A stretch of 64,000 bases of DNA from Streptococcus gwangjuense (GCF_003627155.1 NZ_CP032621.1:1054001-1118000), one strand, 5' to 3'. Positions 30,667-41,001 are shown, counted from the stretch's first letter. Translations and numbers: made by a program. The notes: generated by a model from the sequence alone, not told the origin.

Positions 30667-31320
30667 TTATAGTTCGACAATCTTACCTGTTTCAAAGTAA
30701 ACAACCCATTCACAGATATTTTTGGCATAGTCTCCAATACGTTCCAAGAAGGCAATCACTTGGAAATAATCACGACCTGTAACGATGGCATCTGGATTTT
30801 TCTTGATTTCTTCTGTAGCCAAGTCACGAATGCTATCAAAGTAATGGTTGATTTTTTCGTCCATTGCTGCTACTTCATAGGCCTGATCCACTGAACCATT
30901 GAGATAGAGTTCAAGGGCTGCTTCAACGAAGTTCTTGACATCACGCCCCATTCTCTTAATTTCTTCTTCAACAGCTGGGATGCGTTGCTCTCCCTTCATA
31001 CGAATGGCTGCTCTTGCAATGGAAACGGCATGGTCCCCCATACGTTCCAAGTCAGATACGGCTTTTAAGACTGTTAAAACGGTACGCAAGTCCTGAGAAA
31101 CCGGTTGTTGGAGGGCAATCATTTCAAATGATTTCTTCTCCAATTTCACTTCGTATTCGTTTACTTCTGCATCGTCTTCGATGACTTCTTTGGCCAAATC
31201 ACGGTCATGCGTAACAAAGGCACGCACTGTACGATTGATTTGGGATAGCACTTCTTGTCCCATAGCATAGAACTGGTTGTGCAATTTCTCTAAATCTTCC
31301 TCAAATTGAGAACGTAACAT
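30667..31320 (-). CDS. phoU: Phosphate transport regulator PhoU
   Basis: 217 aa. Two three-helix PhoU repeats with the metal-binding signatures ERMGDHA and ERIGDYAKN. It links the Pst importer with the phosphate-sensing kinase and restrains uptake. Two adjacent ATGs exist (31323 and 31320); I took the second because GGAG then lies 7 nt upstream. It is the last gene of the pst operon, 8-11 nt after pstB2. Confidence 0.95.
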   Translation of the reverse strand: MLRSQFEEDLEKLHNQFYAMGQEVLSQINRTVRAFVTHDRDLAKEVIEDDAEVNEYEVKLEKKSFEMIALQQPVSQDLRTVLTVLKAVSDLERMGDHAVSIARAAIRMKGEQRIPAVEEEIKRMGRDVKNFVEAALELYLNGSVDQAYEVAAMDEKINHYFDSIRDLATEEIKKNPDAIVTGRDYFQVIAFLERIGDYAKNICEWVVYFETGKIVEL

Positions 31321-31331
31321 CATTTATCTCC

Positions 31332-32090
31332 TTATCCAAATTTTCCTGAAATATAATCTTCTGTTTCCTTGTGTTGTGGGTTGAGGAACATCTTCTTAGT
31401 ATCGTTAAACTCAATCAAATCTCCATCTAGGAAAAATCCTGTCTTGTCAGAGATACGAGAGGCTTGTTGCATGGAACGCGTAACCAAGAGCATGGTGTAT
31501 TTATCTTTTAGACCATACAAGGTTTCCTCAATCTTACCGGCCGAGATAGGGTCCAAGGCTGAAGTCGGTTCATCCAAGAGAATGATTTTAGGACTGGTTG
31601 CCAAGACACGGGCAACACAGACACGTTGCTGTTGTCCACCTGAAAGCCCGATAGCTGAATCATGCAGGCGATCCTTGACCTCATCCCAGATGGAAGCTCG
31701 TTGCAAGGCTTTTTCCACTGCTTCATCCAGAACCTGCTTGTCCTTAACTCCATTGATACGAAGCCCATAAACAACATTTTCGTAGATAGACATAGGGAAG
31801 GGGTTTGGTTGTTGGAAAACCATACCAATTTCCTTCCGCAATTCAACTGTATCTGTACGTGGGCTGTAAATATTGTGACCGTTGTAAACCACCGAACCTG
31901 TTGTGGTCACCTCTGGATTGAGATCCCCCATGCGGTTGATAGCCTTGAGGAGAGTTGATTTCCCTGATCCAGATGGACCAATCAAGGCTGTAATTTCCTT
32001 AGGTTGGAAAGATAAGGAAACACTATTCAAGGCCTTTTTTTGATTGTAGTAAACAGACAGGTCTGACACCTGTAAAATCGCTTCTGTCAT
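31332..32090 (-). CDS. pstB2: Phosphate ABC transporter ATPase 2
   Basis: 252 aa. Walker [10 protein letters not shown], signature LSGGQQQR and Walker [12 protein letters not shown] are intact. The H-loop reads [10 protein letters not shown]: Arg205 stands where nearly all ABC ATPases have His. The paired pstB1 keeps His. This suggests an unequal pair of ATP sites, or a specialised or less active subunit. It lies 12 nt after pstB1. Confidence 0.94.
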   Translation of the reverse strand: MTEAILQVSDLSVYYNQKKALNSVSLSFQPKEITALIGPSGSGKSTLLKAINRMGDLNPEVTTTGSVVYNGHNIYSPRTDTVELRKEIGMVFQQPNPFPMSIYENVVYGLRINGVKDKQVLDEAVEKALQRASIWDEVKDRLHDSAIGLSGGQQQRVCVARVLATSPKIILLDEPTSALDPISAGKIEETLYGLKDKYTMLLVTRSMQQASRISDKTGFFLDGDLIEFNDTKKMFLNPQHKETEDYISGKFG

Positions 32091-32102
32091 ACTGTTTCCT
32101 TT

Positions 32103-32906
32103 CTATCCAAAGTGTCCTGTTACGTAGTCATTGGTTGACTGTAGTTTGGCATTTTGGAAAATATTAGAGGTCTTATCGTACTCGATCAAGTCACCCAAGT
32201 AGAAAAATCCTGTGTAGTCACTAGCACGCGCAGCCTGCTGCATACTGTGGGTCACGATGATGATGGTAAAGTCCTTCTTCAATTCTAACATGGTTTCTTC
32301 CAGTTGGGCTGTCGCAATCGGATCCAATGCAGACGCCGGTTCATCCATCAAGAGGATATCTGGTTTAACAGAGATGGCACGAGCGATACAGAGACGTTGC
32401 TGCTGACCACCTGATAGGGTCAAGGCTGACTTATGAAGGTCATCTTTTACCTGGTCCCAAAGGGCAGCTTGACGAAGAGAGGTTTCCACAATTTCATCCA
32501 AGACTTGCTTGTCCTTAACCCCTGCACGTTCATGGGCAAAAGTGATATTGCGGTAGATAGACTTGGCAAAAGGATTTGGTCGTTGGAAGACCATTCCGAT
32601 GTGCTTACGCATCTCATAGACGTTAATTTCTGGACGGTTTACATCAATCCCTTGGTAGAGGATTTGACCTGTGACCTTGGCAATATCAATGGTATCATTC
32701 ATACGGTTGAGACTGCGGAGGTAGGTTGATTTCCCAGATCCAGATGGGCCAATTAAGGCTGTAATTTTATTTTTTTCAAATTGCATATCGATGCCCTTGA
32801 TGGATTCTTTTTTACCGTAGTAAACATGTAAATCCTTAGTAGAGAGGGCCACTTTCTCTTCAGGAAAGGTGATGATATGCTTTTCATCCCAATTATATTT
32901 TGACAT
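32103..32906 (-). CDS. pstB1: Phosphate ABC transporter ATPase 1
   Basis: 267 aa. Walker [10 protein letters not shown], signature LSGGQQQR, Walker B ILLMDEPASALD and a normal H-loop IIVTHSMQQA. An N-terminal extension of ~15 residues precedes the domain. It powers phosphate import through PstA and PstC. It starts 10 nt after pstA. Confidence 0.95.
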   Translation of the reverse strand: MSKYNWDEKHIITFPEEKVALSTKDLHVYYGKKESIKGIDMQFEKNKITALIGPSGSGKSTYLRSLNRMNDTIDIAKVTGQILYQGIDVNRPEINVYEMRKHIGMVFQRPNPFAKSIYRNITFAHERAGVKDKQVLDEIVETSLRQAALWDQVKDDLHKSALTLSGGQQQRLCIARAISVKPDILLMDEPASALDPIATAQLEETMLELKKDFTIIIVTHSMQQAARASDYTGFFYLGDLIEYDKTSNIFQNAKLQSTNDYVTGHFG

Positions 32907-32916
32907 GGCTTCTCCT

Positions 32917-33801
32917 TTAGGCAGCGGTTAATTTCTTATGTAGGTAGCTTCCGAGTTTACGGGCTCCAAAGTTAAAGATGAGGATAAAGATGAGGAGCAC
33001 AGCTGCAGAACCTGCTGATACAATGGTCCCATCAGGAATAGTACCTTCACTGTTGACTTTCCAAATGTGGACAGCCAAGGTTTCTGCTTGACGGAAGATA
33101 GAGATTGGGCTAGTAACACTGAGAATATTCCAGTTAGACCAATCAAGGGCTGGAGCGGATTGTCCTGCTGTATAGATAAGGGCAGCAGCCTCACCAAAAA
33201 TACGACCAGAAGCTAAGACGACCCCAGTCACAATACCTGGAAGGGCTTCTGGAATGACCACATGGACCACAGTCTCCCAACGAGAAATCCCAAGGGCCAG
33301 ACCAGCCTCACGCTGCGTATGGTGAACATGTTTCAAACTGTCCTCAACATTACGAGTCATCTGAGGCAAGTTAAAGACTGTCAAGGCCAAGGCACCTGAA
33401 ATGATTGAAAATCCATACTCAAACTGAACTACAAAGATCAAGTAACCAAAGAGACCTACAACCACAGATGGCAGTGAAGACAAGATTTCAATACAGGTTC
33501 TGACAAAGTTGGTCACAGGACCTTTTTTGGCGTATTCAGCTAGGAAAATCCCAGCTCCCATAGACAAAGGCACAGAGATAATCAAGGTAATGACCAAAAG
33601 GAAGAAGGAATTATAAAGCTGAATTCCAATCCCTCCACCTGCTTGGTAAGAAGAGGATTTGCCAGTCAAGAAAGACCAAGAGATGTGGGGCAAACCACGA
33701 ACCAAGATATAAAGAATCAAGGATGCCAAGATGGCAACGATAATTCCTGCAATTGAGTAGAGGACAGCTGTTGCAATTTTATCTAATTTCTTAGCGTGCA
33801 T
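32917..33801 (-). CDS. pstA: Phosphate ABC transporter permease PstA
   Basis: 294 aa, about six membrane helices. The EAA-type loop (REAGLALGISRWETVVHVVIP) docks the ATPases. It overlaps pstC by 11 bp and precedes pstB1 by 10 nt. Confidence 0.95.
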   Translation of the reverse strand: MHAKKLDKIATAVLYSIAGIIVAILASLILYILVRGLPHISWSFLTGKSSSYQAGGGIGIQLYNSFFLLVITLIISVPLSMGAGIFLAEYAKKGPVTNFVRTCIEILSSLPSVVVGLFGYLIFVVQFEYGFSIISGALALTVFNLPQMTRNVEDSLKHVHHTQREAGLALGISRWETVVHVVIPEALPGIVTGVVLASGRIFGEAAALIYTAGQSAPALDWSNWNILSVTSPISIFRQAETLAVHIWKVNSEGTIPDGTIVSAGSAAVLLIFILIFNFGARKLGSYLHKKLTAA

Positions 33802-34708
33802 AGTTTTTCTTTCCTCTTTCTTTCGTAATCAATTTAATCACACTGTTGAAGGCCAAACTCATCAAGAGCAAGACTAAGGCCAGTGACCAGAGAACGTTAT
33901 TATCAACTGTTCCCATAACAGTATTTCCAATACCCATGGTCAACACAGAGGTCAAGGTCGCAGCAGGTGTTGTTAGTGAAGTTGGGACAACTGCTGAGTT
34001 TCCGACCACCATCTGAATAGCCAGAGCCTCACCAAAGGCACGCGCCATCCCAAAGACCACTGCTGTAAAAATACCTGAACGCGCTGCCTTCAAAGTCACA
34101 CGCCAGATGGTTTGCCAACGAGTAGCTCCCATAGCCAAACTAGCTTCGCGGTAGTGACGAGGCACCGCACGCAAGCTATCCGTTGTCATAAAGGTTACCG
34201 TTGGTAAAATCATGACAAAGAGAACAAAAATCCCTGACAAGATCCCAAAACCAGTTCCACCAAAGACACTACGGACAAAAGGAACTACGACCTGCAAACC
34301 GATAAATCCATACACAACTGAAGGAATCCCGACCAGCAATTCAATGGCTGGTTGCAAGATTCTAGCACCTTTTGGTGAAACCTCCGTCATAAAGACTGCT
34401 GCACCAATGGCAAAAGGAGTTGCGATCAGGGCTGATAGGATTGTGACAATAAAGGAACCCAAGATCATAGGAAGGGCACCAAATTGCTTACCTGAAGGAT
34501 TCCAAGTTTGGCCAAAAAGGAAATCAAAGATGTTGACCCCATTGACAAAGAAGGTCGACAAGCCTTTTTGGGCTACAAAAATCAAAATCATAGCCACAAT
34601 AATGACAATCAAAGACAGACAGGCAAAGGTCAAGCCTTTTCCTAGTTTCTCTAGACGAGAGTTCTTTGAGGGAGAAAGTAATTTTTTAGCTAATTCTTCT
34701 TGATTCAT
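33791..34708 (-). CDS. pstC: Phosphate ABC transporter permease PstC
   Basis: 305 aa, six membrane helices. The ATPase-docking loop is REASLAMGATRWQTIWRVTL. Its ATG overlaps the pstS stop by one base (TAATG at 34706-34710), which implies coupled translation. Confidence 0.95.
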   Translation of the reverse strand: MNQEELAKKLLSPSKNSRLEKLGKGLTFACLSLIVIIVAMILIFVAQKGLSTFFVNGVNIFDFLFGQTWNPSGKQFGALPMILGSFIVTILSALIATPFAIGAAVFMTEVSPKGARILQPAIELLVGIPSVVYGFIGLQVVVPFVRSVFGGTGFGILSGIFVLFVMILPTVTFMTTDSLRAVPRHYREASLAMGATRWQTIWRVTLKAARSGIFTAVVFGMARAFGEALAIQMVVGNSAVVPTSLTTPAATLTSVLTMGIGNTVMGTVDNNVLWSLALVLLLMSLAFNSVIKLITKERGKKNYAR

Positions 34709-35586
34709 TATTGACTCCCTTCTAGTGCTGTCACCGTTCCTACGGCATCTTTTTCAACCTTCATTTCCTTGACAGAAATATAGCCCATCCCCTTAACGAT
34801 TCCACTTTGCGCTTCATCTGAGAGGACAAAGTTGAGAAATTCTGCCACCAATTCATTTGGTTGACCTAGGGTGTACATGTGTTCATAAGACCACAAAGGC
34901 CAGTTATTGCTTGTAACATTTTCTGCAATCGGCTCATAGCCATTCAACTTCATGCGTTTCACCGAGTCATCCACATAGGCAAAGGCTAGGTAAGAAATGG
35001 CTCCTGGTGTCTGGGAAACAATGTTTTTGACCATCCCATTTGAATCCTGTTCTTGACTCTGCACGGCAGATTGACCATCCATGACAACACTATCAAAGGT
35101 TGCACGTGAACCTGAACTTGCCGCACGGTTGATAATGGAAATGGCTAGGTCTTTCCCACCGACTTCTTTCCAGTTGGTCACTTGACCTGTGAAGATGCTA
35201 CGGAGTTGTTCTGTTGTCAGATTTTCAACGTCAACTTCCTTATTTACAATCACTGCTAAGCCCGCTACTGCAACCTTGTGATCCACAAGAGCGGATGCGT
35301 TGATACCGTCTTTTTCCTCGGCAAATACGTCTGAATTTCCTACATCAACGGCTCCAGACTGAACCTGAGACAGACCTGTACCAGATCCTCCACCTTGGAC
35401 GTTGACTGTTTTCCCAACGTGCAGAGAGCCAAATTCATCTGCTGCTGCTTCGACCAAGGGCTGAAGAGCCGTTGAGCCAACAGCTGTCATGGATTCTCCA
35501 CGATCAATCCAGCTAGCACATCCCGCCAAAGAACCTGCTAGCAAGAGAGCTGCAAGGGATAGAGCGAGTTTTTTCCTTTTTTTCAC
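34708..35586 (-). CDS. pstS: Phosphate-binding lipoprotein PstS
   Basis: 292 aa. Signal peptide with lipobox LAGC (Cys about residue 23), then the phosphate site motifs [21 protein letters not shown] and [13 protein letters not shown], whose Ser, Arg and Thr hold phosphate. It starts at GTG (35584-35586) with AAGGAG 7 nt upstream. First gene of pstSCAB1B2-phoU. Confidence 0.95.
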   Translation of the reverse strand: MKKRKKLALSLAALLLAGSLAGCASWIDRGESMTAVGSTALQPLVEAAADEFGSLHVGKTVNVQGGGSGTGLSQVQSGAVDVGNSDVFAEEKDGINASALVDHKVAVAGLAVIVNKEVDVENLTTEQLRSIFTGQVTNWKEVGGKDLAISIINRAASSGSRATFDSVVMDGQSAVQSQEQDSNGMVKNIVSQTPGAISYLAFAYVDDSVKRMKLNGYEPIAENVTSNNWPLWSYEHMYTLGQPNELVAEFLNFVLSDEAQSGIVKGMGYISVKEMKVEKDAVGTVTALEGSQ

Positions 35587-35603
35587 TGTTTTTCTCCTTG
35601 AAA

Positions 35604-35632
35604 ATAATGGTGAATGCTGTGAATTTTTTCAA
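35604..35632 (-). promoter_or_regulatory. Likely pst operon promoter
   Basis: TTGAAA (complement of 35627-35632), 17-bp spacer, CATTAT (complement of 35604-35609). A direct repeat, ATTCACAGC then ATTCACCAT, fills the end of the spacer and could be a PhoP/PnpR-type box. The expected leader is only about 13 nt but keeps the ribosome site. Confidence 0.45.
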
Positions 35633-35682
35633 CTATTTATTTATGTTTTTCTTTTTTAAAATTGGGAGCCAACTAAAGTTCT

Positions 35683-35789
35683 TATACTCAATGAAAATCA
35701 AAGAGCAAACTAGGAAACTAGCCGCAGGCTGTACTTGAGTACGGCAAGGCGACGTTGACGCGGTTTGAATTTGATTTTCGAAGAGTATT
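35683..35789 (+). repeat. RUP/BOX-like 107-bp repeat, copy 2
   Basis: Begins ATACTCAATGAAAATC and ends GATTTTCGAAGAGTAT, flanked by TA. It is inverted relative to copy 1 (29589-29695). It lies about 50 bp upstream of the pst promoter. Confidence 0.85.
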
Positions 35790-35912
35790 AGCTTGGTTTA
35801 ACTAGAAATTTGCTTAGTTACCATCTCCACCAATTTTGACTTAAAATGAAAGACAATTTGAAAAAATCCATACTTCCACTATAACATAGACAAGCTACTT
35901 TGACTAGCATTT

Positions 35913-37217
35913 TCACTTGAATCTTAGGCCTTTTGGAAAATAATTTTTCAAAACATTTCCCGTCACCTTAGCAAAGCCCAACCCATTGCCTTGAACCAAA
36001 ACTTGGTACCAACCATTTGGCATACTTTTCGCCAGCTGAACGGTTTCTCCAGCCACATACTTTACAAACGCTTCTTGGTCAATTTCAACCGACTGCTTGA
36101 CCTGAATCGGTTTCAAGGCTAGACCAAGAGCAAAACTAGGCTCAAAGCGTTTCTTCTTAAAGGTCCCCAGATGCAGTCCATTGCGAGCAATCTTGAGTTT
36201 CCCTAAATCTGGCAAGAGTTCTGGCAAAAGATAGAGTTGATCCCCAAAAGTCTGCAAGATACCCGGTAGATTAACCTTCAAGTGTTTTTGGGCAAATTCC
36301 TGCCACAAGGTAATTTGTTCACGGCTGAGATTACTCTTACTTGCCTTATATTTCGGTGCTGGATTTTCACCCTTAAACTGTAGATGAGCTACAAACTGAC
36401 CCTCTCCCTTAAAATGATGAGGATACATCCGAGCCGTTTCTGGCAAGTCAATACCAGCTACCATTCCATTGATATAATCAACTGGTAGCAAATCAAAATC
36501 ATACTCTTCCAGCAGCCAGTTGACAATATCTTCGTTTTCCTCAGGTGCCCAGGTACAGGTTGAATAAACCAGACGACCTCCCTCTGCTAGCATGGTCACT
36601 GCATCTTCCAGAATTTCTCTTTGCAAACTAGCACATTGACTCGGATAATCTACGCTCCAATAGTCCATAGCATCTGGTTGCTTACGAAACATCCCTTCAC
36701 CAGAGCAAGGAGCATCAAGGACAATCAAGTCAAAATAGCCTTTAAAGACCTTGGCCAAGCGATCAGCAGATTCATTGGTCACCACGACATTTGTCGCTCC
36801 AAAGCGCTCCATGTTTTCTACTAAAACCTTAGCCCGTTTGCTTGAAATTTCATTGGAAACCAGGAGACCTTCTCCTGCTAAATAGGCTGCTAGTTGAGTT
36901 GATTTGCCACCCGGTGCTGCTGCAAGATCCAAGACCTTCATTCCAGGACTGGGCTGGGCTACCTGCGCTACCATCTGGGCAGCGGGTTCTTGCGAATAAA
37001 CTAGACCTGTAGCATGCTCAGGCGATTTCCCTGAAACCTTTCCATAGTGGCCCCAAGGGGTTTGAGGGATAGCATCAGGAAAGGAAACTGGCGCTTCTTT
37101 TAAAGGATTGACCCGAAAGGCCGAAACCGTTTCCTCCTCAAAAGAGGCAAGAAAATCCCTTGCCTCATCTCCTAGTATCTCTTCATATTTTTCAACAAAT
37201 CCTTCTGGAAATTGCAT
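35913..37217 (-). CDS. rRNA m5C methyltransferase, RsmF/YebU-like (NOL1/NOP2/Sun)
   Basis: 434 aa. The SAM domain has LDLAAAPGGKSTQLA and VLDAPCSGEGMFRK (PC catalytic motif), and YSTCTW holds the second catalytic Cys. A C-terminal PUA-like domain (about 300-434) fits RsmF-type enzymes that make m5C in 16S rRNA. The exact base is inferred. It starts directly after suhB ends, and the genes form one transcript with spx and UPF0223. Confidence 0.9.
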   Translation of the reverse strand: MQFPEGFVEKYEEILGDEARDFLASFEEETVSAFRVNPLKEAPVSFPDAIPQTPWGHYGKVSGKSPEHATGLVYSQEPAAQMVAQVAQPSPGMKVLDLAAAPGGKSTQLAAYLAGEGLLVSNEISSKRAKVLVENMERFGATNVVVTNESADRLAKVFKGYFDLIVLDAPCSGEGMFRKQPDAMDYWSVDYPSQCASLQREILEDAVTMLAEGGRLVYSTCTWAPEENEDIVNWLLEEYDFDLLPVDYINGMVAGIDLPETARMYPHHFKGEGQFVAHLQFKGENPAPKYKASKSNLSREQITLWQEFAQKHLKVNLPGILQTFGDQLYLLPELLPDLGKLKIARNGLHLGTFKKKRFEPSFALGLALKPIQVKQSVEIDQEAFVKYVAGETVQLAKSMPNGWYQVLVQGNGLGFAKVTGNVLKNYFPKGLRFK

Positions 37218-37991
37218 TTAAGTTTTTTTCCTTTCGTAAATATAGGACTGAATTTCGTCCTGCATCTCAAGAGGTAGCATCATGACCGGCTGTCTGGTTT
37301 GAAAATCAGGAGCTTCACCAGATAGGGTCACAACCCGATAGCCCAGACTTCCTCCTAAAATACTAGCTGCAGCATAATCCCATGGTTGCAGATAGGTGAC
37401 ATAGGTCAACAAACGCCCTGATAAAATCTTGGCAAAACTAATGGCCGCACTCCCATAGACACGAACACCAAGAACCGCTCGACTCAAATCAGCCAAGCCC
37501 CATTCATTTGTTTCTAGCATGCCACTATTTCCTGCAATGAGAAAATCTCCAAGGGGTTTTGCTTTAAAGGGAGCTAGGAGCTGATTATTTCGGCAAACTG
37601 GAAACTTACCACCACCGTGATAACAATCCCCTTTGACCACATCATAAATCAGACCAAACTGGCCATGACCATTTTCAAAATAAGCCATCATAACAGCAAA
37701 ATCTTCCTGCTGGGCCACAAAATTATTGGTACCATCAATGGGATCAATAACCCAAACCTTGCCCTCTTGAACCGAGGCTCGTAGACAACCTTCTTCAGCA
37801 CAAATCTTATCCTTAGGATAACGGGATAGAATTTCACCAACCAAAAGTTCTTGAACTTCCTTATCCAGTCTGGTCACCAAATCCGTTGGAGAGGACTTAG
37901 TCTCAACATACAAGTCTTCCTTCATATGGTCAAGAATGTACTGCCCCGCCTTCTTGACAAGCTCCTTGGCAAATTCAAATTTACTTTCCAA
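37218..37991 (-). CDS. suhB: Inositol monophosphatase family protein
   Basis: 257 aa from the TTG at 37989-37991, preceded by GGAAGGA; a longer frame starting at 38066 lies inside the upstream gene and gives an unrelated N-terminus. Metal-site motifs are [15 protein letters not shown] and [10 protein letters not shown]. It may dephosphorylate inositol phosphate, NADP or PAP, and sequence alone does not decide. It overlaps the UPF0223 gene by 11 bp. Confidence 0.92.
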   Translation of the reverse strand: MESKFEFAKELVKKAGQYILDHMKEDLYVETKSSPTDLVTRLDKEVQELLVGEILSRYPKDKICAEEGCLRASVQEGKVWVIDPIDGTNNFVAQQEDFAVMMAYFENGHGQFGLIYDVVKGDCYHGGGKFPVCRNNQLLAPFKAKPLGDFLIAGNSGMLETNEWGLADLSRAVLGVRVYGSAAISFAKILSGRLLTYVTYLQPWDYAAASILGGSLGYRVVTLSGEAPDFQTRQPVMMLPLEMQDEIQSYIYERKKT

Positions 37992-38259
37992 GAGAAATCT
38001 TTCCTTCCACTTTTTCCTTGGCAGCCTGAACTGCTCGGTAAAGCGAATAGCCACTAACTGTTTCAAATTCTCGTCCCAAACGTTTTTCTTCGCTCTTACT
38101 TGGCACGACCGCCTTGAATCCCTTGTAGGAGTCCAGTAACTTTTTAGCCTCTACCTTGCTTTCATAGGCAGCTTCAACATCATTAAAAAAAGAAAGCACT
38201 GAAGCAAGTTCTTCAGTGCTCCACGACAAATCTAGTGGGTAACTATACTGTTTGTTCAT
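37981..38259 (-). CDS. UPF0223 family protein
   Basis: 92 aa, small, helical and charged. The start [16 protein letters not shown] and the [11 protein letters not shown] segment are typical of the UPF0223 family, which is widespread in Firmicutes and has no known function. It overlaps spx by one base (TAATG) and suhB by 11 bp. Confidence 0.88.
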   Translation of the reverse strand: MNKQYSYPLDLSWSTEELASVLSFFNDVEAAYESKVEAKKLLDSYKGFKAVVPSKSEEKRLGREFETVSGYSLYRAVQAAKEKVEGKISLGK

Positions 38260-38660
38260 TAACTAATACCAGCTCTCATTCTTGCTTCTTTTAGTTCTTG
38301 CTTACGGTAACTACGAGGGAGAAAAGCACGAATCTCATCTTCATTAAAACCGATTTGCATGCGTTTGGCATCGATAATAATTGGACGACGCAAAAGACTA
38401 GGATGCTGCTCAATCAAATGAAGCAATTCCGATACCGAGATGCTCTCTACATCGATATCTAATTTTTGAAAAATTTTTGAACGAGTTGAAATGATGTCAT
38501 CAGTACCATTTTCGGTCAAGGAAAGGATATGTTGCAATTCTTTTCTTGTTAAAGGACTGGTCATAATATTGTGTTCCTCAAAGGGCACCTTATGTTTTTC
38601 TAACCAGGCCTTCGCCTTACGACATGAAGTACAGCTCGGTGATAGAAATAGTGTAATCAT
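38259..38660 (-). CDS. spx: Spx/ArsC-family transcription regulator
   Basis: 133 aa. CTSC (Cys10 and Cys13) is the redox switch of Spx. The rest fits the thioredoxin-like fold that binds the RNA polymerase alpha C-terminal domain in thiol stress. Streptococci carry two Spx proteins and I cannot be sure which this is. It is the first gene of the spx-UPF0223-suhB-rsmF-like set; a TATAAT at 38695-38700 with a weak -35 precedes it. Confidence 0.92.
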   Translation of the reverse strand: MITLFLSPSCTSCRKAKAWLEKHKVPFEEHNIMTSPLTRKELQHILSLTENGTDDIISTRSKIFQKLDIDVESISVSELLHLIEQHPSLLRRPIIIDAKRMQIGFNEDEIRAFLPRSYRKQELKEARMRAGIS

Positions 38661-38734
38661 GCTTTTCTCTTCTTATCTATACTTTGCTAATTCTATTATA
38701 CAAAAAAATAAAGCGCTTGACTAGAGATTTTTAG

Positions 38735-38768
38735 AAAAAAAAGCCTATTTTTTCAATAAAAATAGACT
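38735..38768 (-). terminator. Terminator downstream of the hemW operon
   Basis: AGCCTATTTT (38742-38751) pairs with AAAATAGACT (38759-38768), and the minus strand ends in about eight Ts. The AT-rich 38770-38868 holds nothing else recognised. Confidence 0.65.
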
Positions 38769-38868
38769 GTTTGCGAACGATTGATAGATTTTGGATTTAG
38801 TTAATTCATTCTTAACGATGATTTTAAATTATATACAATTATATATACAAATTAAAAACATCTTTCTT

Positions 38869-39486
38869 TCACTTCCTACGACTTTTCAGGTACAGAAAAC
38901 CAAAGAAGCTTTCATAAAGGGCGAAAAAGAGAAGGAAGGCATAAAGGAAGAAGGTCTCTGGTAAAATTAAAATAACTGGATCCTTGGCTGGGTCAAAAAG
39001 CCAAGTATCATCTCCCACAAAGAGAATTTGATGGAAAAGGGTAAAGAATTGGTCGAAACCAATCAACACTCCCCCAAGCCCAATCAGTAAAGGCAAAACC
39101 ACTAGAGCCAAAAGCCCTTTACTAAATAGAGACAAGAAGTCCTTTTTCACAATCCCTTTGACAAAGAAATAGAAACTTGGTAGTGTCACTAGAGCAACTA
39201 GCTGCACCAAGTGAAAGAGATTCTTCACCACCGCAAAGTGATGTAGCCCAGATGCTGACGAACGAAAATCAGGCATCTGCAAGTCCTGACTAAAAGGATT
39301 GGTCAGGTAATTCATCAAGATATGAAAGTTGTACTGAATAGTTTCTGGTTTTAAATAGACCCTATCTGTTAAGTTAAGCCACTGAATTTCCAGAGGATAA
39401 AAAATCCAAGCCAAATAAATGGTCAAAAGGATTGAGAGGGAGAGGAGAAAGAGCATAGAGCTCCAAAAGGTCAGTTTAGTTTTCAT
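38869..39486 (-). CDS. TIGR01906-type integral membrane protein
   Basis: 205 aa from the ATG at 39484-39486; GGAG lies 10 nt upstream and a longer frame overlaps nagD deeply. About five membrane segments with an extracellular loop after the first. It fits the TIGR01906 family of Firmicute membrane proteins with no known function. It overlaps nagD by 11 bp and ends the hemW-thioesterase-nagD transcript. Confidence 0.8.
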   Translation of the reverse strand: MKTKLTFWSSMLFLLSLSILLTIYLAWIFYPLEIQWLNLTDRVYLKPETIQYNFHILMNYLTNPFSQDLQMPDFRSSASGLHHFAVVKNLFHLVQLVALVTLPSFYFFVKGIVKKDFLSLFSKGLLALVVLPLLIGLGGVLIGFDQFFTLFHQILFVGDDTWLFDPAKDPVILILPETFFLYAFLLFFALYESFFGFLYLKSRRK

Positions 39487-40249
39487 CAAAATCCCACTCC
39501 GCAAGACTAGAAACCACATGAGTCGGTGCGATTGGCAAGTCTGCCACTTCTTCTGCCTTGGTAAAACCTGTTGTCACCAAGAGCGTTGGAATGCCATTGT
39601 CAATCCCTGCTCGAATATCCGTCAAATAGTTATCTCCAACCATGATTAATTCTTCACGTTCCAAACCTAAGTGCTCAACCGCCTTGTCCATAATGATGGC
39701 ATTTGGTTTTCCAATATAAACAGGTTTTACTCGTGTTGCCACTTCAAGAAGGGTAATCAGTGAACCAGCACCTGGCAAAAGACCGCGTTCAGTCGGGATG
39801 TTTAGGTCAGGATTGGTTCCGATAAAGTGAGCTCCCTTTTGGATAGCAAGAGTTGCTGTCGCAAATTTTTCATAGTCAACTTGCCAGTCCAGACCTACTA
39901 CTACATAGGCAGGATTTTCCTTGTCTTCCACATAACCAGCCGCCTTGATGGCTTCCTTGAGCCCTGCTTCTCCGATGACATAGACGGTCTTTTCAAGACC
40001 CAAGTCATTCATATAGTCGATAGTCGCCAAAGTCGCTGTGTAGACAGTCGATAGGGGCGTATCGATATTAAAATTCTGAGCCAACATCTCCTGAACACTC
40101 TCAGGAGTACGGGTTGTATTGTTGGTTACAAAGAGATAGGGAATATCCCGCTTTTGCAATTCATGAACAAAAGCCTCCCCTGCTGGAATTCTGTCTTTCC
40201 CCTTATAAATCGTTCCGTCTAAATCAATTAAATAGCCTTTATATTTCAT
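39476..40249 (-). CDS. nagD: NagD-type HAD phosphatase
   Basis: 257 aa. HAD motif I is [11 protein letters not shown] (nucleophile and acid Asp), motif II is FVTNNTTR, and motif IV is [10 protein letters not shown]. It fits the NagD/AraL subfamily, which acts on small phosphates such as UMP or sugar phosphates. Its substrate is not decided by sequence. It lies 10 nt after the thioesterase gene. Confidence 0.9.
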   Translation of the reverse strand: MKYKGYLIDLDGTIYKGKDRIPAGEAFVHELQKRDIPYLFVTNNTTRTPESVQEMLAQNFNIDTPLSTVYTATLATIDYMNDLGLEKTVYVIGEAGLKEAIKAAGYVEDKENPAYVVVGLDWQVDYEKFATATLAIQKGAHFIGTNPDLNIPTERGLLPGAGSLITLLEVATRVKPVYIGKPNAIIMDKAVEHLGLEREELIMVGDNYLTDIRAGIDNGIPTLLVTTGFTKAEEVADLPIAPTHVVSSLAEWDFDEN

Positions 40250-40259
40250 CTATTTCTTC

Positions 40260-40997
40260 CTAATCCTTTTTTATTTCTTGCCAAGTGATGATAGCTTGGG
40301 CATTGGTAGCCCAGTCGCTTGTGATCTCATGCTTGCTTTCCAGTCCAGTCCGTTCAACAGACGATGTGATCACCCCACCTGGTCGAACTTCCTTGACATA
40401 CTTGAGGTTGATTTTCTTGGGAATATACTGGGTCAAAAAATCCGCTCCCATGACTTCAAAAATCCAGTTCAGGTATTTACTATTATTGACATGACCATTC
40501 ATATCTAAATCGTAAAAACGGACATGGTAATCCTTGCTGATTGGCTCTTCCAAGGACTCATACTTTGGTCCGCGGATAAGTTTTTTATCAAAATCAGACT
40601 GGTAAGGAGCCACGATCTCAGGTTCAACAGCATGAACTTTTCGACTGTCTCGATCCATGAGAACAAAGGTCGCCATCATGTGGATGAGCTCCTTACCTGC
40701 TTCATCATAGATAGTGAAACGACGGTAGCAAAAGAGTCGATTGTAGCTCAGGGTTTCCGTTTCGATGGTGATTTCTTCCGCAAAACGAGGCAAACGAGCC
40801 ACCTCAATATCATAGTCTGTGATAATCCAGACCAGATTATAGTTTTCCAAAATGGCCTTATCACTAACACCCAATTCAATAGACTGTATCCCTGAAACTT
40901 GTAGGGAAAGCAAAATCACATCTGGAATCTTGATATGACCGTTCATATCAGCCATATCAAAAGGAATTTTCATTTTCATTTGATAAGTTAAGCCCAT
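40260..40997 (-). CDS. Acyl-ACP thioesterase
   Basis: 245 aa, double hot-dog fold. The active-site stretch is MADMNGHIKIPD in the first half and YDLDMNGHVNNSKYLNW in the second. It hydrolyses acyl-ACP to free fatty acid, a FatA/TesA-like role known from bacteria with plant-type thioesterases. Two ATGs lie side by side; the second gives the better spacing to GGAG. It follows hemW by about 4 nt. Confidence 0.9.
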   Translation of the reverse strand: MGLTYQMKMKIPFDMADMNGHIKIPDVILLSLQVSGIQSIELGVSDKAILENYNLVWIITDYDIEVARLPRFAEEITIETETLSYNRLFCYRRFTIYDEAGKELIHMMATFVLMDRDSRKVHAVEPEIVAPYQSDFDKKLIRGPKYESLEEPISKDYHVRFYDLDMNGHVNNSKYLNWIFEVMGADFLTQYIPKKINLKYVKEVRPGGVITSSVERTGLESKHEITSDWATNAQAIITWQEIKKD

Positions 40998-41001
40998 CAT
41001 T

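Larger units (their letters stand above)
35587..35912. other. Gene-free interval holding the pst promoter and RUP copy 2
   Basis: 326 bp without a gene. From right to left on the minus strand it holds the rsmF-like gene's downstream A/T-rich stretch (35790-35912, nothing recognised), the RUP-like repeat, and the pst promoter. Confidence 0.8.

Noticed and set aside
38770..38868. AT-rich stretch that might be an origin or attachment site
   Set aside because: It lacks DnaA boxes, direct repeats or a neighbouring recombinase; it looks like ordinary intergenic DNA.
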